64,000 nucleotides of DNA from Anadara kagoshimensis (GCA_021292105.1 CM037867.1:12085683-12149682), one strand, 5' to 3'. Shown: positions 43,895-54,248, numbered from the stretch's first letter. A program made the numbers and translations. Notes: generated by a model from the sequence alone, not told the origin.

Positions 43895-45508
43895 GGCGGC
43901 AGGGGTCTAATTTTCAAACCACCTATTAAAGTATTTACTATAATTGAAGGGATAGACAAGAAAGAAAGTGAGAAGGAAGAATGAGAGAAGAAAAATGTAG
44001 ACTGAGAGATTAACATGATAAAATAGTAAAGGGAGATAATTTGATAGAGAAAGAAGTGTGTCTTATGACGGGATATGATGGCAATATTCTCCAGTTTATT
44101 TTCCTAACTAAAAGTTATTTTGTACCGTGATATGATGGATTATTGATATAAAATATAAATCTATACACCTTAAATTTGAATACACATACAAAAACATGTA
44201 TTTGTACCATACATACTGTCATATACCACCTTCTGAACTCAATCATAAAATACACTAAAAAATGGTAATATGCCATTTTTTGAATGTCTTTCATGATTAA
44301 ATTAAAAAAATGGTATATGACAATACCTACCCAATGTACATCTATCACTATTGATTTCATACAAAAATACACATACATATACAAATATATTCATATAATA
44401 CGGGCACAAGAGAGTACTTAGTCAATATGTATAACAAAATAATAAACAAAAGTCGCGCGTTTATGAAAAATCGTAAGCCCATGTAACACAAATCGCGATT
44501 AGTCGCGAGTCTATGCAACAAAAATCGCGAGTTTATGAAACAAAACTCGCGTATCTCGACTTACATTTCGGTTCTCTCGAGGGCATATTAATATTTCTCT
44601 CAAAACTTGTACTTGTATTAAAAATGAATACCTATTGAACATAAAGTAACACAACATACACTTTAATTATAGTTCATCAGTGATATTGTGGCAGAGTTTA
44701 TAACACGGTCAAGTTTATTATACACAAATAGGTATCAATACCGTGTATTCGTATATTTGTCAACCCCCCATCTTAGGATATCAACATTATAAAAATCTTC
44801 CATATCCATAAACATGCCAAAATATCAATGACGGGCCATACCTATATACATATATATACAATCTTCTACTCATATACATGTGTACACATATAAATATATT
44901 CCAAAACTTTTTTTCAAGGTGAAGAAAAAAAGCAGATCCACATATGAGTTTTGTATATAGTGAGTGCAAACGAAGACTCGTTAGCGAACAAAACTTCGCT
45001 CCAACGCGAATTAGTTTTTCAAGCGAAAACTTGCGAAAAAGCGCATTGTCTGATATCGCGTATTTATATTGTAATGTTCCGACTCCAAATTTTCTATTAT
45101 TACAGTTCATTCAAAAAATTTAACTATGACAACATAATAGATTAAGGAAAAGGCTCAAGTATTCGCGCATTACCGCATACAGGAACCAATCTCATTGCAA
45201 ACATATCCAATATGTTCGCATAGAAAACATTTAAACGCGTATACATTCATATACGTACATGTGTCATATGCCAATCTTTGAATTTTTATACAATAAGAAA
45301 TTAAAAAATTAGCACGTTACACATGTAAACCGGGGCTCACCAGCACACTCATATATTTATACAAATAACATTCGATACATTAATAACTACCACCAAAACT
45401 GACAGTAAATAGCAAGATAATTATTATTTATACTAACATTTATAAATACCACAAATCAAAAACATATATACATATGGAGGAAGATATATAGTCTATGGAC
45501 ACATTGTG
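43895..45508 (-). other. LINE inter-ORF spacer, about 1.6 kb
   Basis: Much longer than the short or overlapping ORF1-ORF2 junctions usual in L1-type elements. It is AT-rich with TATA/TACA-rich tracts. At 44,450-44,575 the motif TCGCGA/TCGCGAGT recurs about four times with TTATG(A)AACAAAA between. No recognisable domain in any frame. It could contain a promoter or translation signal for ORF2, or an older insertion. Confidence 0.55.
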
Positions 45509-46339
45509 TCAGTCTAAAGTACTGTTCTTAAGAAACCTGATTTCCAACACGCTTATAGCTGTTTTTGCAGCGTTTTTGAAATGAGAGAACCTCTTATGTC
45601 CCAGCTTCTGACCTAGTGTTCGCGAAACAACCACAAGAACATTGTTGAAACCTTCGTCTTTCATACAGTTAATTATACTTCTACCTCCTCCATATTCCCC
45701 GTCATCGTCAATTCCGTCATAAATAGCACCCTTTTCGTCCGTAAATCTATAGGCCACAATGTTATGTGTCGAAGTTGCCACCGATGGTATCGTCATAAGT
45801 TCATTTAGTGCTTCCCTCACATCCTGGATCGATGATACGGACATAGCACGACCTACAATTACGTTGCCATTTTCGGCTAGAGTGTCACCAGATGCAAATT
45901 TGCGTCTATTTTTAATATAAAGGGCAGTTCTAAACACGTCATTTGCTTTAGGTAACTCAACCTTTTCGTGAAATACCGAACCACTACGTTTGTATACAAG
46001 TTTGTCTCCAAAAACTTTTGTTTCTACATTCTGTTTATTTAAGTTGCTCTGTATATCAAAAAGTCGTTTACGTTTTTCGCGGACCGATTCCGGATATTGT
46101 GGGTTAATACGGATTTTTGAGCCATTCATTTTTAAGATTTTTGTTTTGCTCAAGATAAGCTCTTTATCAGCATAGTCGTGTAATCTCGCTATGACTACCC
46201 GGGGGAATTTACTGACATTCGAGGACGGTGGTCCTGATCTATGTATAGTATCTATACGTATAGACTTTTCAATCTTTAATTCTTCTACCAATACTTTACT
46301 TAATTTCTCTCTTAAATCTTCTCTGTCTGTTTCAGTCAT
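45509..46339 (-). CDS. LINE ORF1, C-terminal part with IMPACT/UPF0029-like domain
   Basis: 276 residues from the first methionine. Residues 1-125 look like an L1 ORF1p RNA-binding region: IDTIHRSGPP, FPRVVIARLHDYADKELIL and SKIRINPQYPESVREKRKRL are the RRM-like and C-terminal-domain hallmarks. Residues about 155-265 read as the IMPACT N-terminal / YigZ domain: THNIVAYRF, DGIDDDGEYGGGR, NNVLVVVSR and LGHKRFSHFKNAAKTAI, in the order and spacing of animal IMPACT (THNIYAYR, DDGE, GG, NVMVVVSR, LGPDRFKH). In IMPACT this domain is linked to translational control through GCN1; in a LINE its role is unknown. It lies in one open frame with the RRM region, so the fusion is visible directly. The N-terminal half of ORF1 is in another frame just upstream. 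Confidence 0.88.
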   Translation of the reverse strand: MTETDREDLREKLSKVLVEELKIEKSIRIDTIHRSGPPSSNVSKFPRVVIARLHDYADKELILSKTKILKMNGSKIRINPQYPESVREKRKRLFDIQSNLNKQNVETKVFGDKLVYKRSGSVFHEKVELPKANDVFRTALYIKNRRKFASGDTLAENGNVIVGRAMSVSSIQDVREALNELMTIPSVATSTHNIVAYRFTDEKGAIYDGIDDDGEYGGGRSIINCMKDEGFNNVLVVVSRTLGQKLGHKRFSHFKNAAKTAISVLEIRFLKNSTLD

Positions 46340-46877
46340 ACCTGTTATAACTATATATCTTCATACTTCTTCCTTGTAAATCTATAACTTGTCTTTGCTG
46401 TAAATCTATCTTTTGTTCTAATCTAGCTATGTAGCTTCTGAGAAGTTGAAGTTCTGAATTCATTCTTTTGTTTTCTTCTGTTAATGTTACAATGTCACAT
46501 GCATGGTTGTTACTTTCTTGTACTATAGAGTCCAGTGTTTCTCTCGAGCTTGTGTGTTCTTTATCTATTTTTTCTATTTTTGTTTCTAATGTTGATAGTT
46601 TTGTGTCTTGGTTATTTACTCTATCTACCACATTGTCTAAAGTGTTCTTTATATGAGAAATACCACTAAGAATTTCTTGAATTACAGTATTATCGGGTAG
46701 AGTCATATTAATGTTACCTGTATGCTCAGTGTTAATACCTGTACTGGCCATGTTCGTATTATTATAAGTGTGATCGATGTCTTTAATATCAAGAGAACTA
46801 CTCACTCGATCCTTTGTTGAAAATTTTCTGTCTGTTTTTCCTGAATTTTCTCTTTTCCTCTTACTTGATCTACCCAT
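46332..46877 (-). CDS. LINE ORF1, N-terminal coiled-coil part
   Basis: 181 residues. Residues 1-30 are basic and polar (MGRSSKRKRENSGKTDRKFS), a possible nuclear or RNA-binding tail. From about residue 65 to 165 a coiled coil is evident (IKNTLDNVVDRVNNQDTKLS, then LETKIEKIDKE and LLRSYIARLEQKIDLQQRQV), as in L1 ORF1p, which trimerises through it. It ends DLQGRSMKIYSYNRYD and a stop, overlapping the start of the downstream segment by 8 bp in a different frame. The GRSMK motif is where the RRM region normally begins, so the two segments are one ORF1 with a frame change, real or a sequence error. Confidence 0.85.
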   Translation of the reverse strand: MGRSSKRKRENSGKTDRKFSTKDRVSSSLDIKDIDHTYNNTNMASTGINTEHTGNINMTLPDNTVIQEILSGISHIKNTLDNVVDRVNNQDTKLSTLETKIEKIDKEHTSSRETLDSIVQESNNHACDIVTLTEENKRMNSELQLLRSYIARLEQKIDLQQRQVIDLQGRSMKIYSYNRYD

Positions 46878-47024
46878 CTGTTACAATCATTGCATTCACT
46901 GTTCTTTTATGTCCATTTTGGTACAATTTTCATCTATGAAGCCTACCGTAAAACTGGAGAATTTTGTTATTTTTTTACCCCGATTGAAACATGACCATCT
47001 ATGTGTACAGTCACGTGACACCCC

Positions 47025-47040
47025 AACTTATTTTAATTTT
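47025..47040 (-). repeat. LINE target-site duplication, 5' side
   Basis: AACTTATTTTAATTTT, identical to 39,793-39,808. Confidence 0.85.
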
Positions 47041-47042
47041 AA

Positions 47043-47094
47043 AGCACTAGACGTCTGGTTCGAAATAAAATTCCTCGTTAGTAATGTTCTGACC
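47043..47094 (-). ncRNA. Hammerhead-type motif right of the LINE, degenerate
   Basis: Minus strand CTAACGAG, stem-loop II, CGAAC, CAGACGTC, TAGTGCT. The stem I 3' strand is intact, the core is changed. Confidence 0.45.
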
Positions 47095-47182
47095 AAAAAT
47101 ATAGAAATCGGAATATTTTTTTTAAATAGTGATATGAGAAAATAAAAGAACCAAAATAACATTATGCCAGTTTAAATTTTAC

Positions 47183-47229
47183 AACACTAGACGTTTCGGA
47201 ATACAGTTCCTCATCAGTAGTGCATGGAT
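47183..47229 (-). ncRNA. Hammerhead motif, exact core, short stem III
   Basis: Minus strand: GCACTA, CTGATGA exact, GGAACTGTATTCC hairpin, GAAAC, then GTC directly. Stem III bases present in other copies are missing, so the fold would lack stem III. Confidence 0.5.
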
Positions 47230-47405
47230 CAAAATTATGAAACCAAAATTCTTTTTTTCCAAGATGTTGAAAAGAGACCCAAAGGACTAAAATATATTTT
47301 ACTTTTAGCTAAGTAAATACTTTGCATGACGGAAGTATATTATAATTTTTGAGGAATGTTTTACGAAATCCACCTAAGACAATACTTTGACCTTGTTAAT
47401 TTTAC

Positions 47406-47453
47406 AGCACTAGACGACTGTTTCGGGATAAAATTTCTCAAAAGTAGTACTTG
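47406..47453 (-). ncRNA. Hammerhead-type motif, degenerate
   Basis: Minus strand: GTACTA, CTTTTGAG (core lost), CGAAAC, AGTCGTC, TAGTGCT. Last unit of the array. Confidence 0.45.
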
Positions 47454-47589
47454 AAAAACTGTGAAAATAGTTTATCTAATTAATAAAAAGGAGAAAAAAT
47501 GGCTACGTTTTTTTCGAGTAATCTATCTACAGACTAAAATTATTGAAATCCACTGTAATTTAAAATAAGTGTTTTTGTCACTTAATCGA

Positions 47590-47650
47590 TAATTTTTTTC
47601 TTTGCTTCTGGATTGTGATTTGGACATGGATAAGTATGTTTGTTTTTTAT
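47590..47650 (+). repeat. Family 1 end fragment, sense
   Basis: TTTGCTTCTGGATTGTGATT then TGGACATGGATAAGTATG: only the distal third of a tail. Confidence 0.7.
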
Positions 47651-48534
47651 TATAATATTTCAGTTCAAACCCGACATAAAAGTATGTGGTTGTATAAAGA
47701 GTAAATAACCGCAACCACTTTAAATTGATAGTTAATATATTTGATTTTCGTTGTTTTAACCCAATTCATTTTTGATGACTCTCTTGTCACATATACAAAA
47801 AGCACATTGTTGGGGCGACATGTTTATACGAGCTGTCACTTTGCTTTGTCCTGTGATTTATATAAAAATTGATACCTATACACCTTGCTTAGATATTAAC
47901 TTTTGACGAAAAATCGATTATAACCTATGGACTAACAATTGACGAAATATATAATTAAAATATTGTTTTGAAGATACAAAAAATAGTAAAAATCTAAAAA
48001 CAAAACCACGTGCAACAATGTTTTGGATTCGAACACGCACCGCATAAATTGGATATCATATGAATATATCTTAAGGCGTTTATATAAGGTATCACGTTTA
48101 TGAACAAGATACCATGTTCTGGGAGGATATACCCTGATCTAGTTGTCATAATTCTAAATAGTTGTCTTGGTAGTCAAATGGCATAAATCATGCGTTGAGG
48201 TCCTCCAACAATACAGTTTTATAATTCGTGTGTTTTGTATGTTTATCCTGTCTTTGTTTTGCGACTAATTACATGAATCAATTTTCTTTCAGCGAATACC
48301 TACATTTTGGCATCTTTGGATGAGAATTTCATGTACCAGGTGTATTAAAAAACAAGTCAAAGTTTATATAATTTGTTTTTAAAACATATTTAGTAATAAT
48401 ATAACAATAAACTTTAAAAAATAATTTCCATATCGACAAAAAGTTTCTGATACTATTCTTAGGCAGAACAATGTATTAGTAAAGTAGAGAAAACAATACG
48501 GAATTATAACTGTCTCTTGAGAGACATATACCCT
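47651..48534. other. Gene-free stretch, nothing recognised
   Basis: AT-rich; no repeat match, no coding signal. Confidence 0.55.
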
Positions 48535-48860
48535 CACTCCAACATTCAAAAAATCTAATGTGATATGACATTAGTTTAAGATATCTTTGGACCATGAAGA
48601 TTACTCGTGTGAAGTTTTATGACAGACGTCTAAAGCAGCTATGAGATATGGCCCGGATACGAATTTTAAACATGCTTTTTATGCGACCTTGATATCTCGG
48701 ATTATGATCTTGGTCCAGGGTCATAACACACCTTTGGACCATGAAGATTATTCATGTGAAGTTTTATGACAGTCGTTCAAAGCAGCTATCAAATATATTT
48801 TACACGGACAAACATGGTGATTCCTATATACCCCTTCCTCCAAACTAGTTCGCGAGGATA
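48535..48860 (+). repeat. Dispersed repeat with an internal duplication
   Basis: CTTTGGACCATGAAGATTAC then GTGTGAAGTTTTATGACAG occurs twice (about 48,586 and 48,731). The end GGTGATTCCTATATACCCC matches the repeat at 30,080-30,310. Confidence 0.6.
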
Positions 48861-50538
48861 TTATAAGAACACGTTATATGTTATATGATGAAGATATAAT
48901 CGCTACTAGACAGAGATTATGGCTTTCCATCCTGTTAAGTGTATACTATTAACGTTACAATTGATTTAAGAATTCTCCGTTTTACTTATATTACATATTT
49001 ATATGAAGGCGGCCAGTTCTGGAATTTTGGTGGAAATCAGGGTGCTATGAGAAAACCCACAGACCTTCGGCAAACGAACTGACAAACCTTGCCTTTTAGG
49101 CAAACCTTAACGTGAGATTAAGTTTCCCACACCATCCCAAAACTGACCGCCTTAATATTTATAAGTTAAAGAATTTTGAAACGTTATTGCAATGATAACA
49201 TTTCATATTATTAATCGTTCAACTTCTTAAAATTTTAAGGTGAATTCTAGGAACATTGATGATTCAGAATTATCTCGGTTTCCTTTGATGGTTCCATCTG
49301 GTAAAGACATGTTTTAATAGGAAAAGGCGCCTTTTTCCGCATCATATTTACAGTGACGACACGCTTAACAAGAGTTGCGTAACTTCCAGAGCAGCCAATC
49401 TCCTTTTTCTCGTGGAAGTTCTCTTCTACTGAATTAGCAAGTTATCAGAATTTACATACGTCTATAAGATTAGTTTCGCCGTCGTACAGGTTGGCGATGC
49501 CATGGTTGTGTTTAGAGTCACTTGTAATCCAGAAGCCACACACGACAAGACGTTAGTGAAAGATTGTTTGTTGAGAATGGATCATTCATGAGCGTAACTA
49601 TGTACACTGGCTTCATTACAATGCCCCGACATGTACATTATGTGTCGATTTTCTATCCCAGCATCATTCATTGCTTGGGTTGTCGTAGCACGACGACAGT
49701 TAGGTGGGAAACTTTTGACATCCGGTTTGCTTGCTGATATCTGGTACAAACGTAAGATTTACTTAAAATTTGTTGTGTGCGCAAGATTTTTTGTAATATG
49801 AATTAATAGTGCATCTGAATTTTTGTCAGTTTTGCTGAGAAAGAATTTTAAAATTTGAACTGGGCATGAGTTATTTCTAGTGGTATACAAATGCTACTCC
49901 GGAATAAAAGCCTCTCCGGTCTTTGTCTCTTGAATGAGACAAACATATTCTTTCTCATCGAAATTCAAATCAAGGGAGTTGTAAATAACTGCAAATGGAA
50001 TCTTAGACCTCTTTTACCAAAATGAAATTAAGTAAGGTACAAAACACACAATCCCAGTTTGATTGGACGCGATACACTTTTTTCCCGGTTATGAGGAATT
50101 TCATTGCAATCATTTTAGTAATAATTTGTTCTGCTTGTTTAAAAGTTTCTGAGGCCACACGCTCAAGATTTCAAAAGGTAGTTTAGTATGTTGTTTGCAT
50201 TCTTTTGGTATATCGCCTAGTTTGCAACTGGCTGATCATTGGGGTTCTACTCTTTTTTATGGTCTAGCTTCGAAGTAAAAACTATTTGAGTTTTATGGCC
50301 AGATCTGCAAGTTGGATGTGTATCAAGTTACATCACTGCCATATACCTCGTTTTGCCAGTATAAAAGATAATTGGTGAGCAATCAGTGATGATAATGTAA
50401 TATTAATACTTTTTTATGTACTTCCTTACATTTCATTATTCTCCGTTCTATTGCTCTCGTCTGCAGAACCTTGTTAAATCGTTGACGTGATGTCTCTTTG
50501 ACAATCCTAAATTTGGAGACTCTTTGAATGTCATCTAT
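48861..50538. other. Gene-free stretch, nothing recognised
   Basis: A charged minus-strand frame of 71 residues at 50,383-50,598 overlaps the inverted repeat below; I see no domain and do not call it. A weak Family 1-like piece may lie at 49,365-49,440. Confidence 0.5.
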
Positions 50539-52045
50539 CCTAGTAGACATTTCTAACCTTTCGTCGGAGTAGGACTCGGAGATAGAGTTGTACTTCAAAG
50601 GAGGTCAGCTCAAAATTATGTTTTTCGTAAGAACATTTCACGCATATATTTCTACGGACTTATAATGCAAAACGTTTCGATAACCTGGTAAACGGCATAT
50701 TCTATGTCACAAAAAGCTTTATTGGAGAAATATATTGACATTGAACCTTAAAAATTATATATAATTCTATGCTGAGGTGACACCGAAAACATATGACAAT
50801 ATATAAAACAAGTCAATGCATCCTTATAAATTTACTTGTTTGTATTCAAGTATAATGAGTTAGTTATTCTATCTCTTCCATAGCAACTGAGTATTTTCAT
50901 TGTTTCTGTGGATTCGCTTTTATTCCTGTTTTTCTTTTCTTTCTGTATTGTTCGAAGTAAGTATTGTGATTATTGCAAATAAAATTGAAGTTTTACACAA
51001 TATAATGTTGAACACGTACGCGGAGGATGTGTTATGGTAATACGATAATGGATAGAAAAGCACGCAGGGCAACTGGCCAGATATTAGTGTGCTGTTACAG
51101 GCGGTACTTCCCACGAATTTTATAGACCAAGTACCGAGCCCGAACAACTTTTTTTACAGCGGACATCGTTATTATCGAACCATTGTAATCGCTGATAACA
51201 AAACGATGAATGGTCAACTAAGATATGTTCACAGTATAGTGGGTTTCTGGATATAAGAACGATCCCCAAATTATAAAACATTAACGCGTATCGGTCCAAA
51301 TACAGATCTCTCTATTACACAAGACTGTCTAATTTTGGCTGATAAAGGTTTTGCTAATAGGGCACCAGTAATTACCCGCTATCAGCGACAACACATTGTG
51401 GCAAAAAATTGATATGTAAGACGAAAATGTTTAAATTTTAAAAGAATAGTGAAGAAGTACCAAATAAGTGTAGGGCATGCTACTCGCGAAATCAAATAGA
51501 AATAGCTGGGTGAGCAGTAGTTGAAATAAATGCTGCTCTTGCTGTTAGAAGACGGCGACTTTTTAGACAGTATTAAATACCTTTTTATGACATAAAACTT
51601 TTGTCCCGTCTTCATTTTATTAATTGTATTACTACTTTTGTATTTTATAGGTTCATTGGGTTTATCTATATTATACTAACCTCATAATGTATAATATAAT
51701 ACAGAAGGTTTCAGTTAACGATATTATATTTTGAAATAATTGCCAGATCCACAAACAATCAGTTACAATAAAATCTACAATATAACATATTTAAAACACA
51801 TATAATACTGATTAAACATATTCTTTTTGTATTCAGGCACTGAGCGTGATGATAAAATGTTATCATTCACTGTAACAAATCTGATTATTACAGTGCAATT
51901 ATGACATCTGATGATTTTAAAAGATTGTTCATAAAACTATAGGCGTGAAATGTTCTTAGGACAAAAATATTTTTGAGGTGACCCCCTTTAAAGTAGAACT
52001 CCAACTCCAAGTCCTACTCCGACCAAAGGTTAGAAATGTCGAGTC
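50539..52045. mobile_element. 1.5-kb segment bounded by inverted repeats of about 105 bp
   Basis: The left arm (about 50,539-50,650) has CATTTCTAACCTTTCGTCGG, AGTAGGACTCGGAGATAG and TAAGAACATTTCACGC. The right arm (about 51,940-52,045) holds the reverse complements in mirror order. No transposase is recognisable between them. Probably a non-autonomous DNA element. Confidence 0.6.
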
Positions 52046-52118
52046 AGCTTAAAATAAATGACACGACTGATTCCTTAAGTTCTGTTTCATATTTAGACTT
52101 ATACCTGAATTATGACGT

Positions 52119-52600
52119 CCACGAAAGGCTACATTAAAAGCGATGACTTCAATTTTTCGATTGTCAAGTTTCCTTTTCTATGCAGCAATATACCTGCTTC
52201 TCCTGCTTATAGTGTATTTGTTTCCCAACTAATATGCTATGGTAGAGGTTGTTCCCACTACAGGGACTTTGTACAACGTAGCAAGCTGCTTGCAAATAAA
52301 TTGTTGACTCAGGGATACTGCAAGCATAGGCTAATCAAGGTCCTCAAAAAGTTTTATGGCCGTCATCACAGTATATTTGACGTCCCATAGTTCTATGTTC
52401 CTTTCACACAATTTTGATTACACACGTGGCGGGTGTAGCTAAACTTAACAGGAGATGTTTACCCTTTCAGAACAACCGGCCTCACTTCCCTGGTGGAAGT
52501 CCACGTGTTTAACCTAACTTGTCATTTCCTAAGTTTTTACTTTGCTTCTGGATTGTGATTCGGACATGAATTAGTATGTTTGTTTTTGATTGCATTAGGA
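52119..52600 (+). mobile_element. Fossil retroelement end: RT-protein C-terminus plus Family 1 tail
   Basis: 52,119-52,390 is the clearest coding fragment of the Family 1 element: DDFNFSIVKFPFLCSNIPAS, then a SQL motif, NKLLTQGYCKHRLIKVL and KFYGRHH. It resembles the C-terminal region after the RT domain in a family of retroelement proteins common in invertebrate genomes; I do not assign the clade. A well-kept sense tail follows at once (TTTGACGTCCCATAGTTCTA, GATTACACACGTGGCGGGTG, CGGACATGAATTAGTATG). Only the 3' end is present. This copy shows that the dispersed tails belong to a coding element. Confidence 0.7.
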
Positions 52601-53288
52601 TTCGGACCCTACCTTGTCCATATAAAACTTAAAAATGTTTTGAATTATGATAAGGCAATAAATTGCAGTTTATGATACATGAATTAATAAGGAAGAAACC
52701 TTGATGCTGAGACAGGAAATCGAACTTAATATTTCACTTTGATTGGACTTATTCATTTAATCAACCTGTAAATTTATATCATGCTATTGTACTATCAGTT
52801 TGTCAAACCGTGTAGTATTTTCATTACGCAGTGGAAATTCGGTCGCTGCTATTTACCTCATTCCTATAAATTTGGCATCAAACTTAGAAATATTAAAATA
52901 TTATTATGGATACTTTATTCATCTCTCTGCGGTTCTTAAACATAAAATGAATTATAATTAGTTAGGCCTATGGAACAAAGTGTCCATCGACGTGTAGATT
53001 AGGATAATATCATTCACAGATTTTACTGTAAGAAAGTGTATGAGTTTCTTGTCGAAGTCCCGAGCCTTTTTAGGATGTTTTAGATTCTCCCTCAATCTTG
53101 TTCTTACGGCAATTATATAAGTAAATATAACTGACTGGGCGAACAGCTATGAGGCGGGCTTAATGATCACAAATACAGATTCATTTGTAGCGTCTACATC
53201 ATCTCGCAGATCAAGAACTCTTCCGTTCGACATCAAGATGAATTAAGTATAATAAAAACAAACTTGACGCCAAATACTTGAATATTAT
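52601..53288. other. Flank of the first methyltransferase gene
   Basis: No repeat or coding sequence recognised up to about 53,100. The last 180 bp (GAACGGAAGAGTTCTTGATC on the minus strand) are shared with the region downstream of the second methyltransferase (about 59,000-59,180), so they are part of the duplicated block and probably 3' UTR. Confidence 0.55.
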
Positions 53289-54248
53289 TTATTTCAACTG
53301 ATCTTTTCGTGCCCAAGATTCCCAGGTAAACTTGTACTGGTATGTCATAATATGCGTTCGTGCTAAAAGTTCTTGGATTTTACAATATCTAGATACTGCA
53401 TTTTGTAAACCAGTTAGCCATATATGGGTACCAAATTGAACATGTTTGAAGTGATTTATCAGCGTTGAGGAAATAAGCGCTTCTACCACATCAAATTCAC
53501 ATCCCTCACAATTCACCGTGATTAAATCTATATCATAAAAACCAATCCCTATGTTGATAAAAAAGTTCGTAGCGTTAACAGTTTTTAACAGTGTGCCACC
53601 ATTTTCCTTCTTCTCCCGAAACACGGATGTTCCTTCGCCTTTAATTTCCACTTGAAATTCCCCATTTTCTTTTGCAAGTCCGATCTGATAAAGGACAACT
53701 TCCTTATTCGTTTCAAACATTTGGACTAGTTTTTTATAATAAACTTCAACAGGTTCTAGTATTACATAGAGCCTCGGTTTATAATTTCTGATCATTTCTT
53801 TGGCATCTATACCAATATTCCCGCCGATATCCAAGATAATACTCTTATTATTTAAGTATTTATGATGGCTGTGTCGCACAAATTGTGTATTTCCTGTCCA
53901 GAATTTACCATAGCCCTGTTTATAATCTTCTGGTTGATTTTTGATACATATATCAACTCTGTCCTGTTCTGTTTTGTTAAGATCGGTCGACAAAGGTTTT
54001 ATTCTTGTCAACATACCAGCATTTAACCCATTCATTGGTTTCGCCTTGTCTGCAAACAATAATTTTGGGTCAAAAGTTTTTAAACTTTCGTGCAGTTTTC
54101 CGTGATCTTCAAACATCTTAGGTTTTTTATGAAGATAATTTTTATGTACAAAGATTTCCGTCTCTATGATTCCTTCTTTGGATAGAAGCCATAATATCAA
54201 TGGTATGATTCCAACAATAACAAGAAGATAATTTATCCGACCTCTCAT
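53289..54248 (-). CDS. FkbM-type methyltransferase, type II membrane protein, copy 1
   Basis: 319 residues in one exon. Residues about 8-22 (LLVIVGIIPLILWLL) are a signal anchor, so the enzyme domain probably faces the Golgi/ER lumen. The SAM-binding motif LDIGGNIG is at 139-146, an acidic residue in LEPVE at 165, and ITVNCEGCEFDVVEAL at about 243-258, where FkbM proteins have a D(V)EG(A/C)E motif. The family transfers methyl groups to O or N atoms of sugars and small molecules; the substrate here is unknown. A polypyrimidine tract and AG end at 54,275, 26 bases before the ATG, so an upstream 5' UTR exon is likely. AATAAA overlaps the stop region. A paralog in the same direction lies at 59,187-60,047. 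Compared with it, this copy has about 32 extra residues between the anchor and the GLNAGMLTRI segment. Confidence 0.9.
   Translation of the reverse strand: MRGRINYLLVIVGIIPLILWLLSKEGIIETEIFVHKNYLHKKPKMFEDHGKLHESLKTFDPKLLFADKAKPMNGLNAGMLTRIKPLSTDLNKTEQDRVDICIKNQPEDYKQGYGKFWTGNTQFVRHSHHKYLNNKSIILDIGGNIGIDAKEMIRNYKPRLYVILEPVEVYYKKLVQMFETNKEVVLYQIGLAKENGEFQVEIKGEGTSVFREKKENGGTLLKTVNATNFFINIGIGFYDIDLITVNCEGCEFDVVEALISSTLINHFKHVQFGTHIWLTGLQNAVSRYCKIQELLARTHIMTYQYKFTWESWARKDQLK

Larger units (their letters stand above)
39809..47024 (-). mobile_element. Full-length L1/Tx1-like LINE
   Basis: About 7.2 kb on the minus strand, bounded by identical 16-bp direct repeats. The 5' end (47,024) begins GGGGTGTCACGTGAC; ORF1 is 46,877-45,509, a spacer of about 1.6 kb follows, ORF2 is 43,894-40,222, and a 3' UTR with two CT/GA runs ends in an A-rich tail near 39,810-39,830. 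ORF2 has an apurinic-type endonuclease at its N-terminus, an RT domain with FADD, and a C-terminal CxxC...H...C knuckle, the layout of the L1/Tx1 superfamily. Both ORFs are interrupted in this sequence, so this copy is not expected to be autonomous, although the identical flanks suggest a young insertion. It landed inside a tandem array of hammerhead repeats. Confidence 0.9.

Noticed and set aside
46777-47145. 122-residue plus-strand frame at the LINE 5' end
   Set aside because: Antisense to ORF1 and crosses the target duplication into a hammerhead repeat.
50383-50598. Charged 71-residue minus-strand frame as a host exon
   Set aside because: Its start lies in an inverted-repeat arm and no acceptor/donor pairing or domain could be supported.
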